64,000 bases of DNA, from NCBI GenBank assembly GCA_001970955.1, contig MPUH01000144.1, positions 1 through 64,000 of the forward strand. The letters run 5' to 3'. Positions within the stretch are counted from its first letter, which is position 1, and each line of letters opens with the position of its first letter. Positions 42,217 through 51,177 of this stretch are shown here, in pieces. This stretch comes from Stentor coeruleus (taxonomy: Eukaryota; Ciliophora; Heterotrichea; Heterotrichida; Stentoridae). Made by a program: the position numbers and the translations under genes. The notes beneath the pieces were generated by a model that worked only from the letters and a program-made list of their open reading frames with translations, made no database searches and was not told the origin of the DNA.

Positions 42217-45200
42217 ATGGAAAAAAAAAAGACCTACCTTCAGCAATCAAACCCTTTAGACAAAATCACCTCAAACGAAGAACTATGCATAACCGAACCA
42301 ACAGAATTCCTCCCAAGAATGCCTCAAAAAATCCGAGATTTATTCTCTCAGCAAGAAAGCAGTCGGATAAGAAAAAAATTTTCAGACTTACAAGTTTTGC
42401 ACCCAGGTTCTGAAATCAACATTTTCAATAAATTCCTCAAAAACGACAGCAACATACTATTTTCCATACCTAATTCTGTTGAAGAACGTAAACTACCTGG
42501 TTTCCATCTTCCTTCACTAAGTAAAAAAGAACCTGAATCTTCAACTAATCCTTACCAATCTCCAGATTTATCCCCATGTTTTACAAAAAAAGACTTAAAA
42601 TGCAATAAAAAGTCTGAAGCAAGTTCGCCTTTTTTAAAAGAAGAAAATCCTGATACTTCAATAGAGCATTTCCAACAGAAAAAACAGAAAAGAGGATCTT
42701 CAGCAACAAGAGGATTTAAATCTCGTGGATTGAAAACTAAAGCTAATCAATTAACTAATAAACTTAGAGAAGCTAACCTCGACACTTTGCTTATGTATCG
42801 AAATAACACAGATCTTGCTTTTCTTATGCAAGAATACAACAGACGTCAAGGGTTATCTGAAAGTACTAAAATATTTATTTTAACAGGACAACATGATTTT
42901 ATTCGTAGGGCATTAAAAAAACGAAACTGGACTGAGAATAAAATTACAAACTCTCTTGCTTATAATTTGAAATGGTGTTATAATGATAGTGATTATGATT
43001 ATAAAAACTTAAGACCAGGACAATATTATAACCATTTTCCTAATAATAGAGAACTTACAACAAAAAGTGGCCTAGCAAAAAACTTAAGGAATTTGACGGA
43101 TTTTCGGATTAGTATAGATAGTTTTTTTCCTAGATGTTATGACTTAGGTGATAGTTTTCAAGTTAAAGAATTGATTAATGATTATCGTCGTACTAGTATA
43201 CTTAATGTGATTAAAAAAGCACATTTAGGGTATTTTATAGAAGATCAGGTATTAAAATTAGTTATCGCTTATGCTGAGAATATTATATCAGAACATTATT
43301 CGAAATGTGAAAAAGAAAAATCACAAAGTTTTAATATGAAAAATGAAGAGTTTGATAAAATCATGGAGTTAGAAATAAAGCAAAAAGGTGAAAATAATTA
43401 TGATTTGCAAGTAAAAATAAACGAGGTTTATTTGATTTTAGGGAGAATTTTCCCACAATTTTATATGGAGGGATGTGAGAATATTTGGATTATAAAACCT
43501 GGACAAAATGCTAGGGGGTCAGGGGTAAGATGTGTTAGAGGGTTACAAGAAATTCTTGACTCAGGGACGAAAATGCAATCAAGAGTTGTTCAAAAATATA
43601 CTGAGTGTCCTTTGCTTGTACCATTAACCCCAGGTCTTTGTAAATTTGATTTACGTATATGGGTTTTAACTACATCTTTTGACCCTTTGATAGTTTTTAT
43701 ATATAATACTTGCTATTGTCGTCTATGTCAAGAAGCTTATACATTAGATAGTCTTGATGCTTTTAAACATTTAGCTAACTATTCAATTCAAAAATCTATA
43801 TCGAAAAATCAATCAGAAACAGTTTGGAGTTTAGGACAATTAGTGTCGTTTTTAGAGTCAATAAATGTGTCATGGGAAAATATACTCAAACAGATACATT
43901 ATATTATTATTCAAACACTAAAAGCAATGACTGATACTATTGAGACAAAGCCTAGGTGTTTTGAATTATATGGTTTTGATATTATTTTAGACAGTAACTA
44001 TAAACCTTGGTTACTTGAAGTTAATTTAAGCCCTGCATGTGCTGAAAGAACTGATTTTCTTATCCAAACTTTAGACTCTATGGGTGAAGGGCTTTTGAAA
44101 ATTGTTCTTGATGGGGAATTTAAAGATCCTATTTATGATATTTCGTTAAAACTTGTTGGAGAAGTTAAATGTAATACTCAAGAATGGGTGTATTTGTATA
44201 AAGGGGAAAGTATTAATGAAGAATATTCTTATCCTAATCTGAATCTGGAGATTATAGGAGAGAAGTTTAATATAAAAAGAGAGAAAAATATTGAGAGAAA
44301 GTTTTTAATGGCACGGGCTGCACTTGTTATGCAAAAGCAAGCAAGGAAATTTTTGGTTAAAATAAGAGAGGAAAAAAATAATGTTAATAGCAATGTGCTT
44401 ATGGTTCAAAAAATTATTAGGAGGAAATTAGCTTATTTAGAATACAATAGGAGAATTCAAATAAAAATGACTATCAGAATCCAAAGTTTTTGGCGAATGA
44501 AAATCGGGCAAAAAGTTCTGAGAAATCTTAAAGATATAAAGAAAATCGAGATGATGCAGTCTGTTATACTATCTTTTCTCTCACAGCAAAAATTTACCCA
44601 TTTAAAAATACAACGCTCATGCTTGTTTATTCAGACAGTATTTAGGCAATTTTCTGCAAAATCCTTGACTGAATCAAAAAAGCATTACTTAGCTTGTGTT
44701 ATTTTTATACAAAAGTTTTACAAGATAAGATTTAGTTTTTTAAACACAAAAGCTTTAATGATCCAAAAACATTTTCGTGGAATCTTAGGCAGAAGAAAGT
44801 TTAATAGAGAATTAAGATTCATTAAATCTATTCTAAGCGTTCAGAAAAAAATTCGACAATTCTTCAGTTTCAAGCATGTCCAAAACCGCCGCATAATAAA
44901 AAGCCAGTCAACAATAGGCAAATTCATAAAATTATCAATGTCTATTAAATCTTTATCTCATTACATCTACTTTAAATCCGCAATTATAATTCAAAAATAT
45001 TGGCTTAGACACTCAGCTAAAAAACTGTTTATGAAAAAAAAACAAGAAAAAGTCCTGTTTATTCAAAACCTTTGCTATATTCAAAAAATGCTTAAAGGCT
45101 TTAAAGAACGAAAAAGGTTTAAATTCATAACTGAAAAAAAAGCTGCTGTATTTATTCAAAAAAATTTCAGGGGTTATAGATGTAGGAAATATTTTATGAT

Positions 45201-45648
45201 ACTAAGAAAAGTTTATAGAGCAGCAGTTATGATACAAAAACATTTTCGTGGATATGTTTGTAGAAAAAAATATTATGTTATGAGGAAGATATATAGGGAT
45301 GAAATGATGAAAAAGAATAATTTAATAAAGAAGAAAAAGGAAATGGAAAAAAGAGCTATTAAAGCTTCAGAAAGGTTGTTTAAGGGTAGTGCTATACCTG
45401 ATATCGCAATTGTATCTAGAATTACTGAAAGACCTTATACAGATTATAAAGCTGATAAATTAGGGAAAATCAAAAGTATATATTTAAATGAAGAGGACGA
45501 GTATCCAACTCAATCTAAATACGAAAGATCATCAATAATTCAAAATTTGATTGAAGAATTGCGACCAAAGCGAGATAAATCTAAGCCGAAAAGAGTAAAA
45601 AAAAGGACTGGCGTGTCAATTACTCAATACGGTCAGATAAAATATTAA
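42217..45648 (+). CDS. TTLL3/8-like tubulin ligase with an IQ-motif array
   Basis: A 1143-residue protein. Residues about 240-640 form a tubulin-tyrosine-ligase-like ATP-grasp domain: WIIKPGQNARGSGVRC (about 423), VVQKYTECPLL, KFDLRIWVLTTS, LANYSIQK, then FELYGFDIILD and EVNLSPAC. The pattern fits the TTLL3/TTLL8 glycylase branch better than glutamylases. These enzymes add glycine to tubulin tails in cilia and the cortex. From about residue 700 to 1025 come around ten IQ-type segments (VMIQKHFRGYVCRKKY, VFIQKNFRGYRCRKYF, LMIQKHFRGILGRRKF and weaker ones), which would bind calmodulin or centrin-like proteins. A TTLL domain coupled to a long IQ array is unusual. The N-terminal 200 residues are low complexity and basic. 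No intron was needed to keep the frame. Confidence 0.9.
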   Translation: MEKKKTYLQQSNPLDKITSNEELCITEPTEFLPRMPQKIRDLFSQQESSRIRKKFSDLQVLHPGSEINIFNKFLKNDSNILFSIPNSVEERKLPGFHLPSLSKKEPESSTNPYQSPDLSPCFTKKDLKCNKKSEASSPFLKEENPDTSIEHFQQKKQKRGSSATRGFKSRGLKTKANQLTNKLREANLDTLLMYRNNTDLAFLMQEYNRRQGLSESTKIFILTGQHDFIRRALKKRNWTENKITNSLAYNLKWCYNDSDYDYKNLRPGQYYNHFPNNRELTTKSGLAKNLRNLTDFRISIDSFFPRCYDLGDSFQVKELINDYRRTSILNVIKKAHLGYFIEDQVLKLVIAYAENIISEHYSKCEKEKSQSFNMKNEEFDKIMELEIKQKGENNYDLQVKINEVYLILGRIFPQFYMEGCENIWIIKPGQNARGSGVRCVRGLQEILDSGTKMQSRVVQKYTECPLLVPLTPGLCKFDLRIWVLTTSFDPLIVFIYNTCYCRLCQEAYTLDSLDAFKHLANYSIQKSISKNQSETVWSLGQLVSFLESINVSWENILKQIHYIIIQTLKAMTDTIETKPRCFELYGFDIILDSNYKPWLLEVNLSPACAERTDFLIQTLDSMGEGLLKIVLDGEFKDPIYDISLKLVGEVKCNTQEWVYLYKGESINEEYSYPNLNLEIIGEKFNIKREKNIERKFLMARAALVMQKQARKFLVKIREEKNNVNSNVLMVQKIIRRKLAYLEYNRRIQIKMTIRIQSFWRMKIGQKVLRNLKDIKKIEMMQSVILSFLSQQKFTHLKIQRSCLFIQTVFRQFSAKSLTESKKHYLACVIFIQKFYKIRFSFLNTKALMIQKHFRGILGRRKFNRELRFIKSILSVQKKIRQFFSFKHVQNRRIIKSQSTIGKFIKLSMSIKSLSHYIYFKSAIIIQKYWLRHSAKKLFMKKKQEKVLFIQNLCYIQKMLKGFKERKRFKFITEKKAAVFIQKNFRGYRCRKYFMILRKVYRAAVMIQKHFRGYVCRKKYYVMRKIYRDEMMKKNNLIKKKKEMEKRAIKASERLFKGSAIPDIAIVSRITERPYTDYKADKLGKIKSIYLNEEDEYPTQSKYERSSIIQNLIEELRPKRDKSKPKRVKKRTGVSITQYGQIKY

Positions 45649-45742
45649 GGTGTTACATATATCAATCATAAATCATGCTTTATAATTTTTATCAATAAGT
45701 AAAATACTCTAAACTTACTATGAAATTTATAAATAACTTTTA

Positions 45743-46525
45743 ATGAAAAGTTTTTTAGATGAAAAAATCACAAGCCGGTGGTTTTGGAGTAAGTCTCAAA
45801 TGCGGCATTCTGAAAGAATTAAAGATATTAAAAACAAATACTCGAATCGCATAGACAATTCCGTACCAAGGACAAGGAGAAACAATTCAAGTACTAAGTT
45901 TTTAAGATTAGAAAAGAAATCTCAAATCCATAAAAACAATGTAAAACTGCTTAATTCAATTGCAGAAATTTCTAAAGGAAAGAGAGCATCAAGTACACAA
46001 CTTATCCTTAATTCTATTGAAAGTCTTCCAAAACCGAAAAGTTTAAATGTTCAAAGCCGAAGACATGAGGCCCAAAGAATTATTACAGATAATGAATCTA
46101 TGGCAAGAAGACTTTGCAATAGTAGTGGTTTGTCATTTAAAAAATTAGACAAAGAATGGCACAATACTGTGAAGTACAAGAAAACTATTTCCAAAGCAAA
46201 ATTCCGAACACTCCCTGGACTAACACAAACTTCAAGAATAGACAGTAGAAGAAGTACACAAGATAAAATTTTAGCAAAGAAAAGAACTCATTCTTTACAT
46301 GAAAATTATCTTATTAATACAATTAGCAGTAGAGATATTCAAGTTTCTCCTCTTATTTCAACTCCATGTAGTGAAATTGTATGTATTGAACAACATAAAC
46401 CTTTTACTGAATTTGTAATAACTGGACAAGGGAGGATTAATCAGAATTCTAAATTTAACAAGGTAAAAATAAACCCTCCTAAACCTTCAGTGAGACTTGC
46501 CCCACTTAAAAAGTTAAATGTGTAA
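45743..46525 (+). CDS. Hypothetical basic protein
   Basis: A 260-residue Ser-, Arg- and Lys-rich protein 95 bp downstream of the TTLL-like gene. No TM segment, coiled coil or known domain. It starts MKSFLDEKITSRWFWSKS and ends KPSVRLAPLKKLNV. The high charge and low complexity suit a microtubule- or scaffold-associated protein, but this is a guess. Its last codons are repeated after the stop because of the N at 46539. Confidence 0.65.
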   Translation: MKSFLDEKITSRWFWSKSQMRHSERIKDIKNKYSNRIDNSVPRTRRNNSSTKFLRLEKKSQIHKNNVKLLNSIAEISKGKRASSTQLILNSIESLPKPKSLNVQSRRHEAQRIITDNESMARRLCNSSGLSFKKLDKEWHNTVKYKKTISKAKFRTLPGLTQTSRIDSRRSTQDKILAKKRTHSLHENYLINTISSRDIQVSPLISTPCSEIVCIEQHKPFTEFVITGQGRINQNSKFNKVKINPPKPSVRLAPLKKLNV

Positions 46526-46612
46526 AGAATAGATTAAANAAAATAAACCCTCCTAAACCTTCAGTGAGACTTGCCCCACTTAAAAAGTTAAATGTGTAAA
46601 GAATAGATTAAA
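46466..46612. repeat. Duplicated flanks around the single N at 46539
   Basis: 73 bp (46466-46538 and 46540-46612) repeated around an N. The first copy includes the last codons and stop of the 260-residue gene, so the protein is unaffected. Confidence 0.9.
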
Positions 46613-47209
46613 GGAATTATTGGTAATAAAATATGTTTTTGGGGTATTTATGTTTATCATTTAGACTATGACTATTATTTAAAGTTTGAGTAGAATTTAT
46701 GTTTAGATGTTTTTGGTGTTTTAGTAAATTGTATATATTATTTGATATTTTTATGATGTGATTTCTTGATGAATTATGATTTTTATAATTAATTAAAGAT
46801 TTTACAATTTAAGAGAGATATGTTTAAGAAATCTAGACATTAGAATCTTTAAGCTGTTATATTATTAAAACTATTATCATCAAAAATATACACAAAAGTT
46901 AAAAGATCTTATTATAAAAGAACTAAATTATAATTAAAAGCATATTTCCACATTTTTTCCTTCTAAATAATAATACTTATCACATTATCCAAGACTATCT
47001 ATCACATTCTACAAATAATATAAAGTACTGATTTACTATTTATATCATAAATACTATGTTAAACCAATATTAACATTATATAAACCCAACTCAAAAATCA
47101 AAGATTTCAGCATTCACATAAATTTAAATTTTTTATACAAATAACTTAAATATTATACCAATACATATTATATATCACATAAACCCACAAATCCTATAAC
47201 TAAATAATA
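46526..47209. other. AT-rich spacer
   Basis: The left half is G-over-C biased and the right half C-over-G biased on the plus strand. It holds the second copy of the assembly duplication. No gene was seen. Confidence 0.5.
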
Positions 47210-48609
47210 ATGAAAGTCTTCTTAAGTGTCTTCAAGAATGAAAAATGTTCTAGTTGTAACAAAGCTTTCCAAATCACAATGAAGCGTAGGATGTGTAGAA
47301 AATGCCGTAATCTACAATTAGAAAAACTTTTTTGTACTGACTGCAGTGTTAAGAGAAAAGCTCCAGAACTAGGCTTTTTCCGTCATAAAAGATATTGTAT
47401 TCAATGCTACAACATTGAAGAACAAAAATATCGTGCAACAGTTCGTGTTGAAAAACTTCCAGATGACCTAGACGCTGATGCCAAACATGAAAAGTACAAA
47501 TCCTTAGCAATAAATGAAGGTAATTATTACAAGACTCATGAAAGTTTTCCATACAATTCATCAATACCCGAGCATAACCCAAAACTTATTGAAGAAAATC
47601 ATTATTTAGAAGAAGAAAAATCTAATACAAAAGAAATCCTATCAGATAAGCTAAATGAAGACGAAAAAAAGCAAATAAAAAAAAATAATTTTCTTATAGC
47701 ATTAAGAAATAGATTATCAAGAATTGTTGTAAAAAATATATAGGAAAACCCAAGCATCTTTGCAAATTTAGCTTTACTTAACCAAGACCCTTTATTAAAA
47801 TACGATATTGACTCAGAAATATATAAAAACGAAAACTGCACAGTCTATAATGGAAATACAGTATGAAACGAATATTACCTAAAGATTTCGAAGAACGTTC
47901 TCTTATATTAAAAGAAGTTTCAATGCATCAGCAATCAAACCATCAACAGATTTTAAAATATCATGAAATTTATAATTACAATGACTATATTTGGATATTA
48001 TTAGAAAAATTCGAAAGCACCCTTAATCAATTATTAAAAAGTCGAGCAGGTTTTATACCTGAAAAACATATGTCTTATATATGAAAAAAATATTTAAAAG
48101 GTTTACAATGGTTACATAAAGATCAAAGAGTTCATAGGGATATAAAAAGTTTAAATGTTTATCTTACTGATAATGGAGATGTTAAATTAGGAGATTTTGG
48201 ATATGCAGCACAAGTATCAGAATCTTCTATACTAAAAATTTCAAATCCTTCTTGGATGGCTCCTGAGCTTTTGTTAGGGGGAAATTATACAGAAAATGTT
48301 GATATTTGGTCTTTGGGGATACTTGTTTTAGAAATGGCTGAAGGGGAACCTCCTTATGCTAATGAACCATTTTAAGTTGTTGTTGAGAATATTTTGAAAA
48401 ATCCTGCACCTAAACTTAAGAGTAAACTTAAGTGGACTAAAGATTTTGTAAATTTTATTTCATTGTGTTTGAGGAAGGAACCTGAAGAAAGACTTACGGC
48501 TCAGCAGCTTTTAAAACACCCGTTTATTGAAGAAAATGATGAGCAGACTTCGAAGCAACAGTTCGCTGAGTACTTTTGTAATTGTAGGGCTGATTTTGAA
48601 GGGAATTAG
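47210..48609 (+). pseudogene. Zinc-finger protein kinase gene with in-frame stops
   Basis: The N-terminus holds four CxxC pairs (CSSC, CRKC, CTDC, CIQC) spaced like a FYVE-type zinc finger. A sure 15-nt intron follows at 47729-47743, and then a Ser/Thr kinase domain of STE20/NEK style. Intact motifs are VHRDIKSLN, KLGDFGYAA, WMAPELL, DIWSLGILVLEMAEGEPPY and the C-lobe Arg in EERLTAQQLLKHPF. Three faults break it: a one-base frame change at about 47861-47864 next to a TGA, a TGA at 48082-48084 between YI and KKYLKGL, and a TAA at 48373-48375 after NEPF. No 15-nt intron removes them. All catalytic residues remain, so decay is recent, or the sequence has errors, or stops are read through. The glycine loop is poor (IYKNENCTVYNG), so activity is uncertain anyway. 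Confidence 0.7.
47729..47743 (+). other. 15-nt spliceosomal intron
   Basis: Reads gtaaaaaatatatag; phase 0. It contains an in-frame TAG and joins the zinc-finger exon to the kinase exon. Confidence 0.85.
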
Positions 48610-48679
48610 GATGTTAGTAAATTGATTAGAAATTTTATAAGTTTGCAATTGTGTTGGAGTTTAGGGGATTTTTTGTAAA

Positions 48680-48724
48680 ATGTTGGTATTTAAGTTTTTA
48701 TATGTTGGTATTTAAGTTTTTATA
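48680..48724 (+). repeat. Two tandem 22-bp units
   Basis: The unit beginning tgttggtatttaag occurs at 48681-48702 and again at 48703-48724 without change. It is in the short spacer before LRRC51; a local duplication. Confidence 0.8.
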
Positions 48725-48784
48725 TTTAAATAGTTTTCTAAGAGGAGTTCTTTTTACACTCTATTTCATCTAAAATTCTAATAA

Positions 48785-49681
48785 ATGCAAGTAGCTGAAA
48801 ACAAGAAAAAAGTCATAATTGTCAAAGAGCAGGTTTTAGATGGGAAACCTGTAGATTTTTCCTACAAAAACCTTCGGAATTTAAAAGATATTATCATAAC
48901 TGAGCCTCGTTCAGGTGAACGACTGCCAATCCCCCAAGAAGAATCCACAGAAGAAAAAAAAGACAGCAGCGTACCAGGGAACCCAAACTTCATAAAAAAC
49001 GGTGAAAGTGAAGAAGGTGAAGAAGAAAGTCCTAAAAAAACCCAACAACTCGAACCTTTTAAGCCACCACAACAAGCTGCAGTATTTAAAATCCTCCAAG
49101 AACACACAACATCAAAAACAGCAGCTAATTCAATACCTGGCCATGCAGATGAGAATCAAGCATCAGCTGTTAAAAAAGCTAGAGTCATATATCAAACAAC
49201 TAGTATTATGTTATCATATAATACAATCCCTGATCTTTTAGGTTTTTGTGATATATTATCAAAAGTTGTTAAAGACTATAAAAATTTAAAGTGGATTGAT
49301 CTTTCTTATAATCATCTAACTGTGCTTTATACTGAAATTTGTGAACTTCCTAATTTGATGTCACTTTATTTACATAGTAATTATGTTAGTGATATGAAAG
49401 AAATAATAAAATTACAAGAATCACCTGTTAAATCACTTACTCTTTATGGTAATGCTATTGATCAATTACCTAGTTATAGGATGTATATAATTACTTTACT
49501 TCCTCAGATTAAAAGGTTGGATTCTGTGTTGATTACTAAGTTGGAGAAGGATAATTCGATGGTGTTTGGTCAGAGGATTAGTATTAAAAAACTACCATTT
49601 GTGGTTAATCCCCCTGTGCCTGCTGTACCAAAAGATAATAATACAGAAGAAGAAGGTGGGGAGGAGGAAAAAAATAATTAG
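48785..49681 (+). CDS. LRRC51: LRRC51 homologue (leucine-rich repeat protein)
   Basis: A 298-residue protein. The start region VDFSYKNLRNLKDIIITEPR resembles the N-terminus of LRRC51 (LDYSFRSI...EPRTG). A Pro/Glu/Lys-rich insert (about 45-130) follows, then leucine-rich repeats: SIMLSYNTI, KWIDLSYNHLTVL, NLMSLYLHSNYV, and SLTLYGNAIDQLPSYRMYII, with a cap QIKRLDSVLITKLE. The cap and the order of repeats are those of LRRC51, a small protein of ciliated organisms linked to the axoneme or basal body. The acidic C-terminal tail is specific to this copy. An interaction partner is not predictable. Confidence 0.82.
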   Translation: MQVAENKKKVIIVKEQVLDGKPVDFSYKNLRNLKDIIITEPRSGERLPIPQEESTEEKKDSSVPGNPNFIKNGESEEGEEESPKKTQQLEPFKPPQQAAVFKILQEHTTSKTAANSIPGHADENQASAVKKARVIYQTTSIMLSYNTIPDLLGFCDILSKVVKDYKNLKWIDLSYNHLTVLYTEICELPNLMSLYLHSNYVSDMKEIIKLQESPVKSLTLYGNAIDQLPSYRMYIITLLPQIKRLDSVLITKLEKDNSMVFGQRISIKKLPFVVNPPVPAVPKDNNTEEEGGEEEKNN

Positions 49682-50288
49682 GAAAATAAACTTAAGGTAG
49701 TTAAGGAAAAGTAGGTTTATAAGATTTAGGATAAGAGATGATGATTTTGCTAATTTTATTGTATATGATATGCATTATATATATTTTCAATATCAATATT
49801 CACTTATATGTATTTATTAATCTTATTTCCTATATTTCATTAAGTAGGTCAGGACAAGTGAATTTCTTCAAAAGGTTGGCATCTATCATTATCCTCATCT
49901 CAAAATTGATTTAAAAACTCAAACCTCAATACAAAAACCCGTCCTAAAATATCTTACACCAAAACCTCCTATAAAATCCAAAAACTCACCCCAAAATCTC
50001 CAAACTTAATCCTTATCCTCTAAATCAACCAAATCCAATCTTCCTCCTTTAGCATTCCTATCTAAAAAATCTTTATCACCAAATACCAAAACTATAACAA
50101 CAATTTCCTCTAACAACCCTTCTATTTTCTCACAATTTCTATCTAAACCTTATTATTTTCATCATATTCATCCTAATTTCAACCTTATCATCCTTTATTC
50201 CTAATTTTTTCTTGATAAATCTTCAAATAATTGTAAAGCTTTTAGTCTATCTCATATTTAGGTTTAGTATGGATGGTAATAAAAAGAA
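49682..50288. other. Spacer with marked C-rich RPL37 promoter side
   Basis: 49682-49760 is G-rich. From about 49880 to 50220 the plus strand is very C-rich and nearly free of G (for example accaaaacctcctataaaatcc). No gene. An in-frame ATG at 50270 is not the RPL37 start. Confidence 0.55.
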
Positions 50289-50585
50289 ATGGTAAAGCCT
50301 ATTTAGACTAAAGGAACCCCAAGTTTTGGTAAAAGACACAGTCATACTCATACCTTGTGCAGAAGATGTGGTGAAAGGGCTTTCCATAAGCAAAAGAAAA
50401 CTTGCGCTTCTTGCGGATTTCCTGATGCTAAAATGAGGCACTTCAACTGGGCACATAAAACATCAAGGAGAAGAGGACTTGGGACTGGCCGAATGAAGTA
50501 TATGAAAAACATTCCAAGAAGGGCCAAAAATGGTTTCAGAGCAGGAACTACTCCAACACCAAGAGTTAGGGCAGACAAGAAGTAA
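50289..50585 (+). CDS. RPL37: 60S ribosomal protein L37 (eL37), intron after the start codon
   Basis: The ATG at 50289-50291 is followed directly by a 15-nt intron (50292-50306). Exon 2 continues [20 protein letters not shown], so the protein is 93 residues. This matches eL37, which begins [20 protein letters not shown] in animals. The zinc ribbon Cys residues (CRRCG and CASCG) and the basic tail [21 protein letters not shown] are all present. Without splicing the frame hits TAG after five codons, so a plain frame begins at the internal Met before CRRCG and misses the N-terminus. eL37 is a component of the 60S subunit near the exit tunnel. Confidence 0.97.
50292..50306 (+). other. 15-nt intron immediately after the ATG of RPL37
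   Basis: Reads gtaaagcctatttag. It separates the single-codon first coding exon from the rest. The homology of the following TKGT start to other eL37 proteins makes this very firm. Confidence 0.95.
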
Positions 50586-51177
50586 GTATTCTTATTAAAA
50601 TAGTCTAGTTTACAACTTCTTAGATATGCTTAACTTTGATATTCCAAGAAAAAACTGAAAAACCACTTCTAATTTTTGAAATAAATTTTTTCTCATATTT
50701 ACGATTTTTATATAAAAAATTATCATAAATTTCCTGTTGTTTGAGTCTGAAAGTATGACATATGATTCTTTGATATCTTTGGACTTTTGTTAAGATTCAT
50801 TTTTATTGTCAGGATTTTTATCAGGATACTATTTTAATGCTAGTTTCTGATACACTTTTTTGATCTGATTATCTGTAGATGTATGATAATTCCTAGTATT
50901 TCATATCTTGGTTTGAACTTATAGTATTTTTTATATCACTTTTATTAGCATAGCTATTTATATTGTGCAGAATTTTCTGAAAACTCATTTTGGATTAAGA
51001 TNCTCATTTTGGATTAAGACTTTATCTTTTATAGAAATATACAATTTTTAATTAAAGATAAGGATTATAAAGTGTTTCAGCAATAGTTTAAGGGAAAAAA
51101 TATGATTATTATAAGAAAAAATAATAAAAAGATAGAATTTTTATGAAGTTATTTTTAGTTAAAATTACGCTAATTTC
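50586..51177. other. Convergent spacer
   Basis: 592 bp between the 3' ends of RPL37 and the WD40-channel gene, AT-rich with a small N-flanking duplication. No gene was seen. Confidence 0.5.
50984..51019. repeat. 17-bp duplicated flanks around the single N at 51002
   Basis: ctcattttggattaaga occurs at 50984-51000 and 51003-51019, with TN between. It is an assembly join in spacer DNA. Confidence 0.85.
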
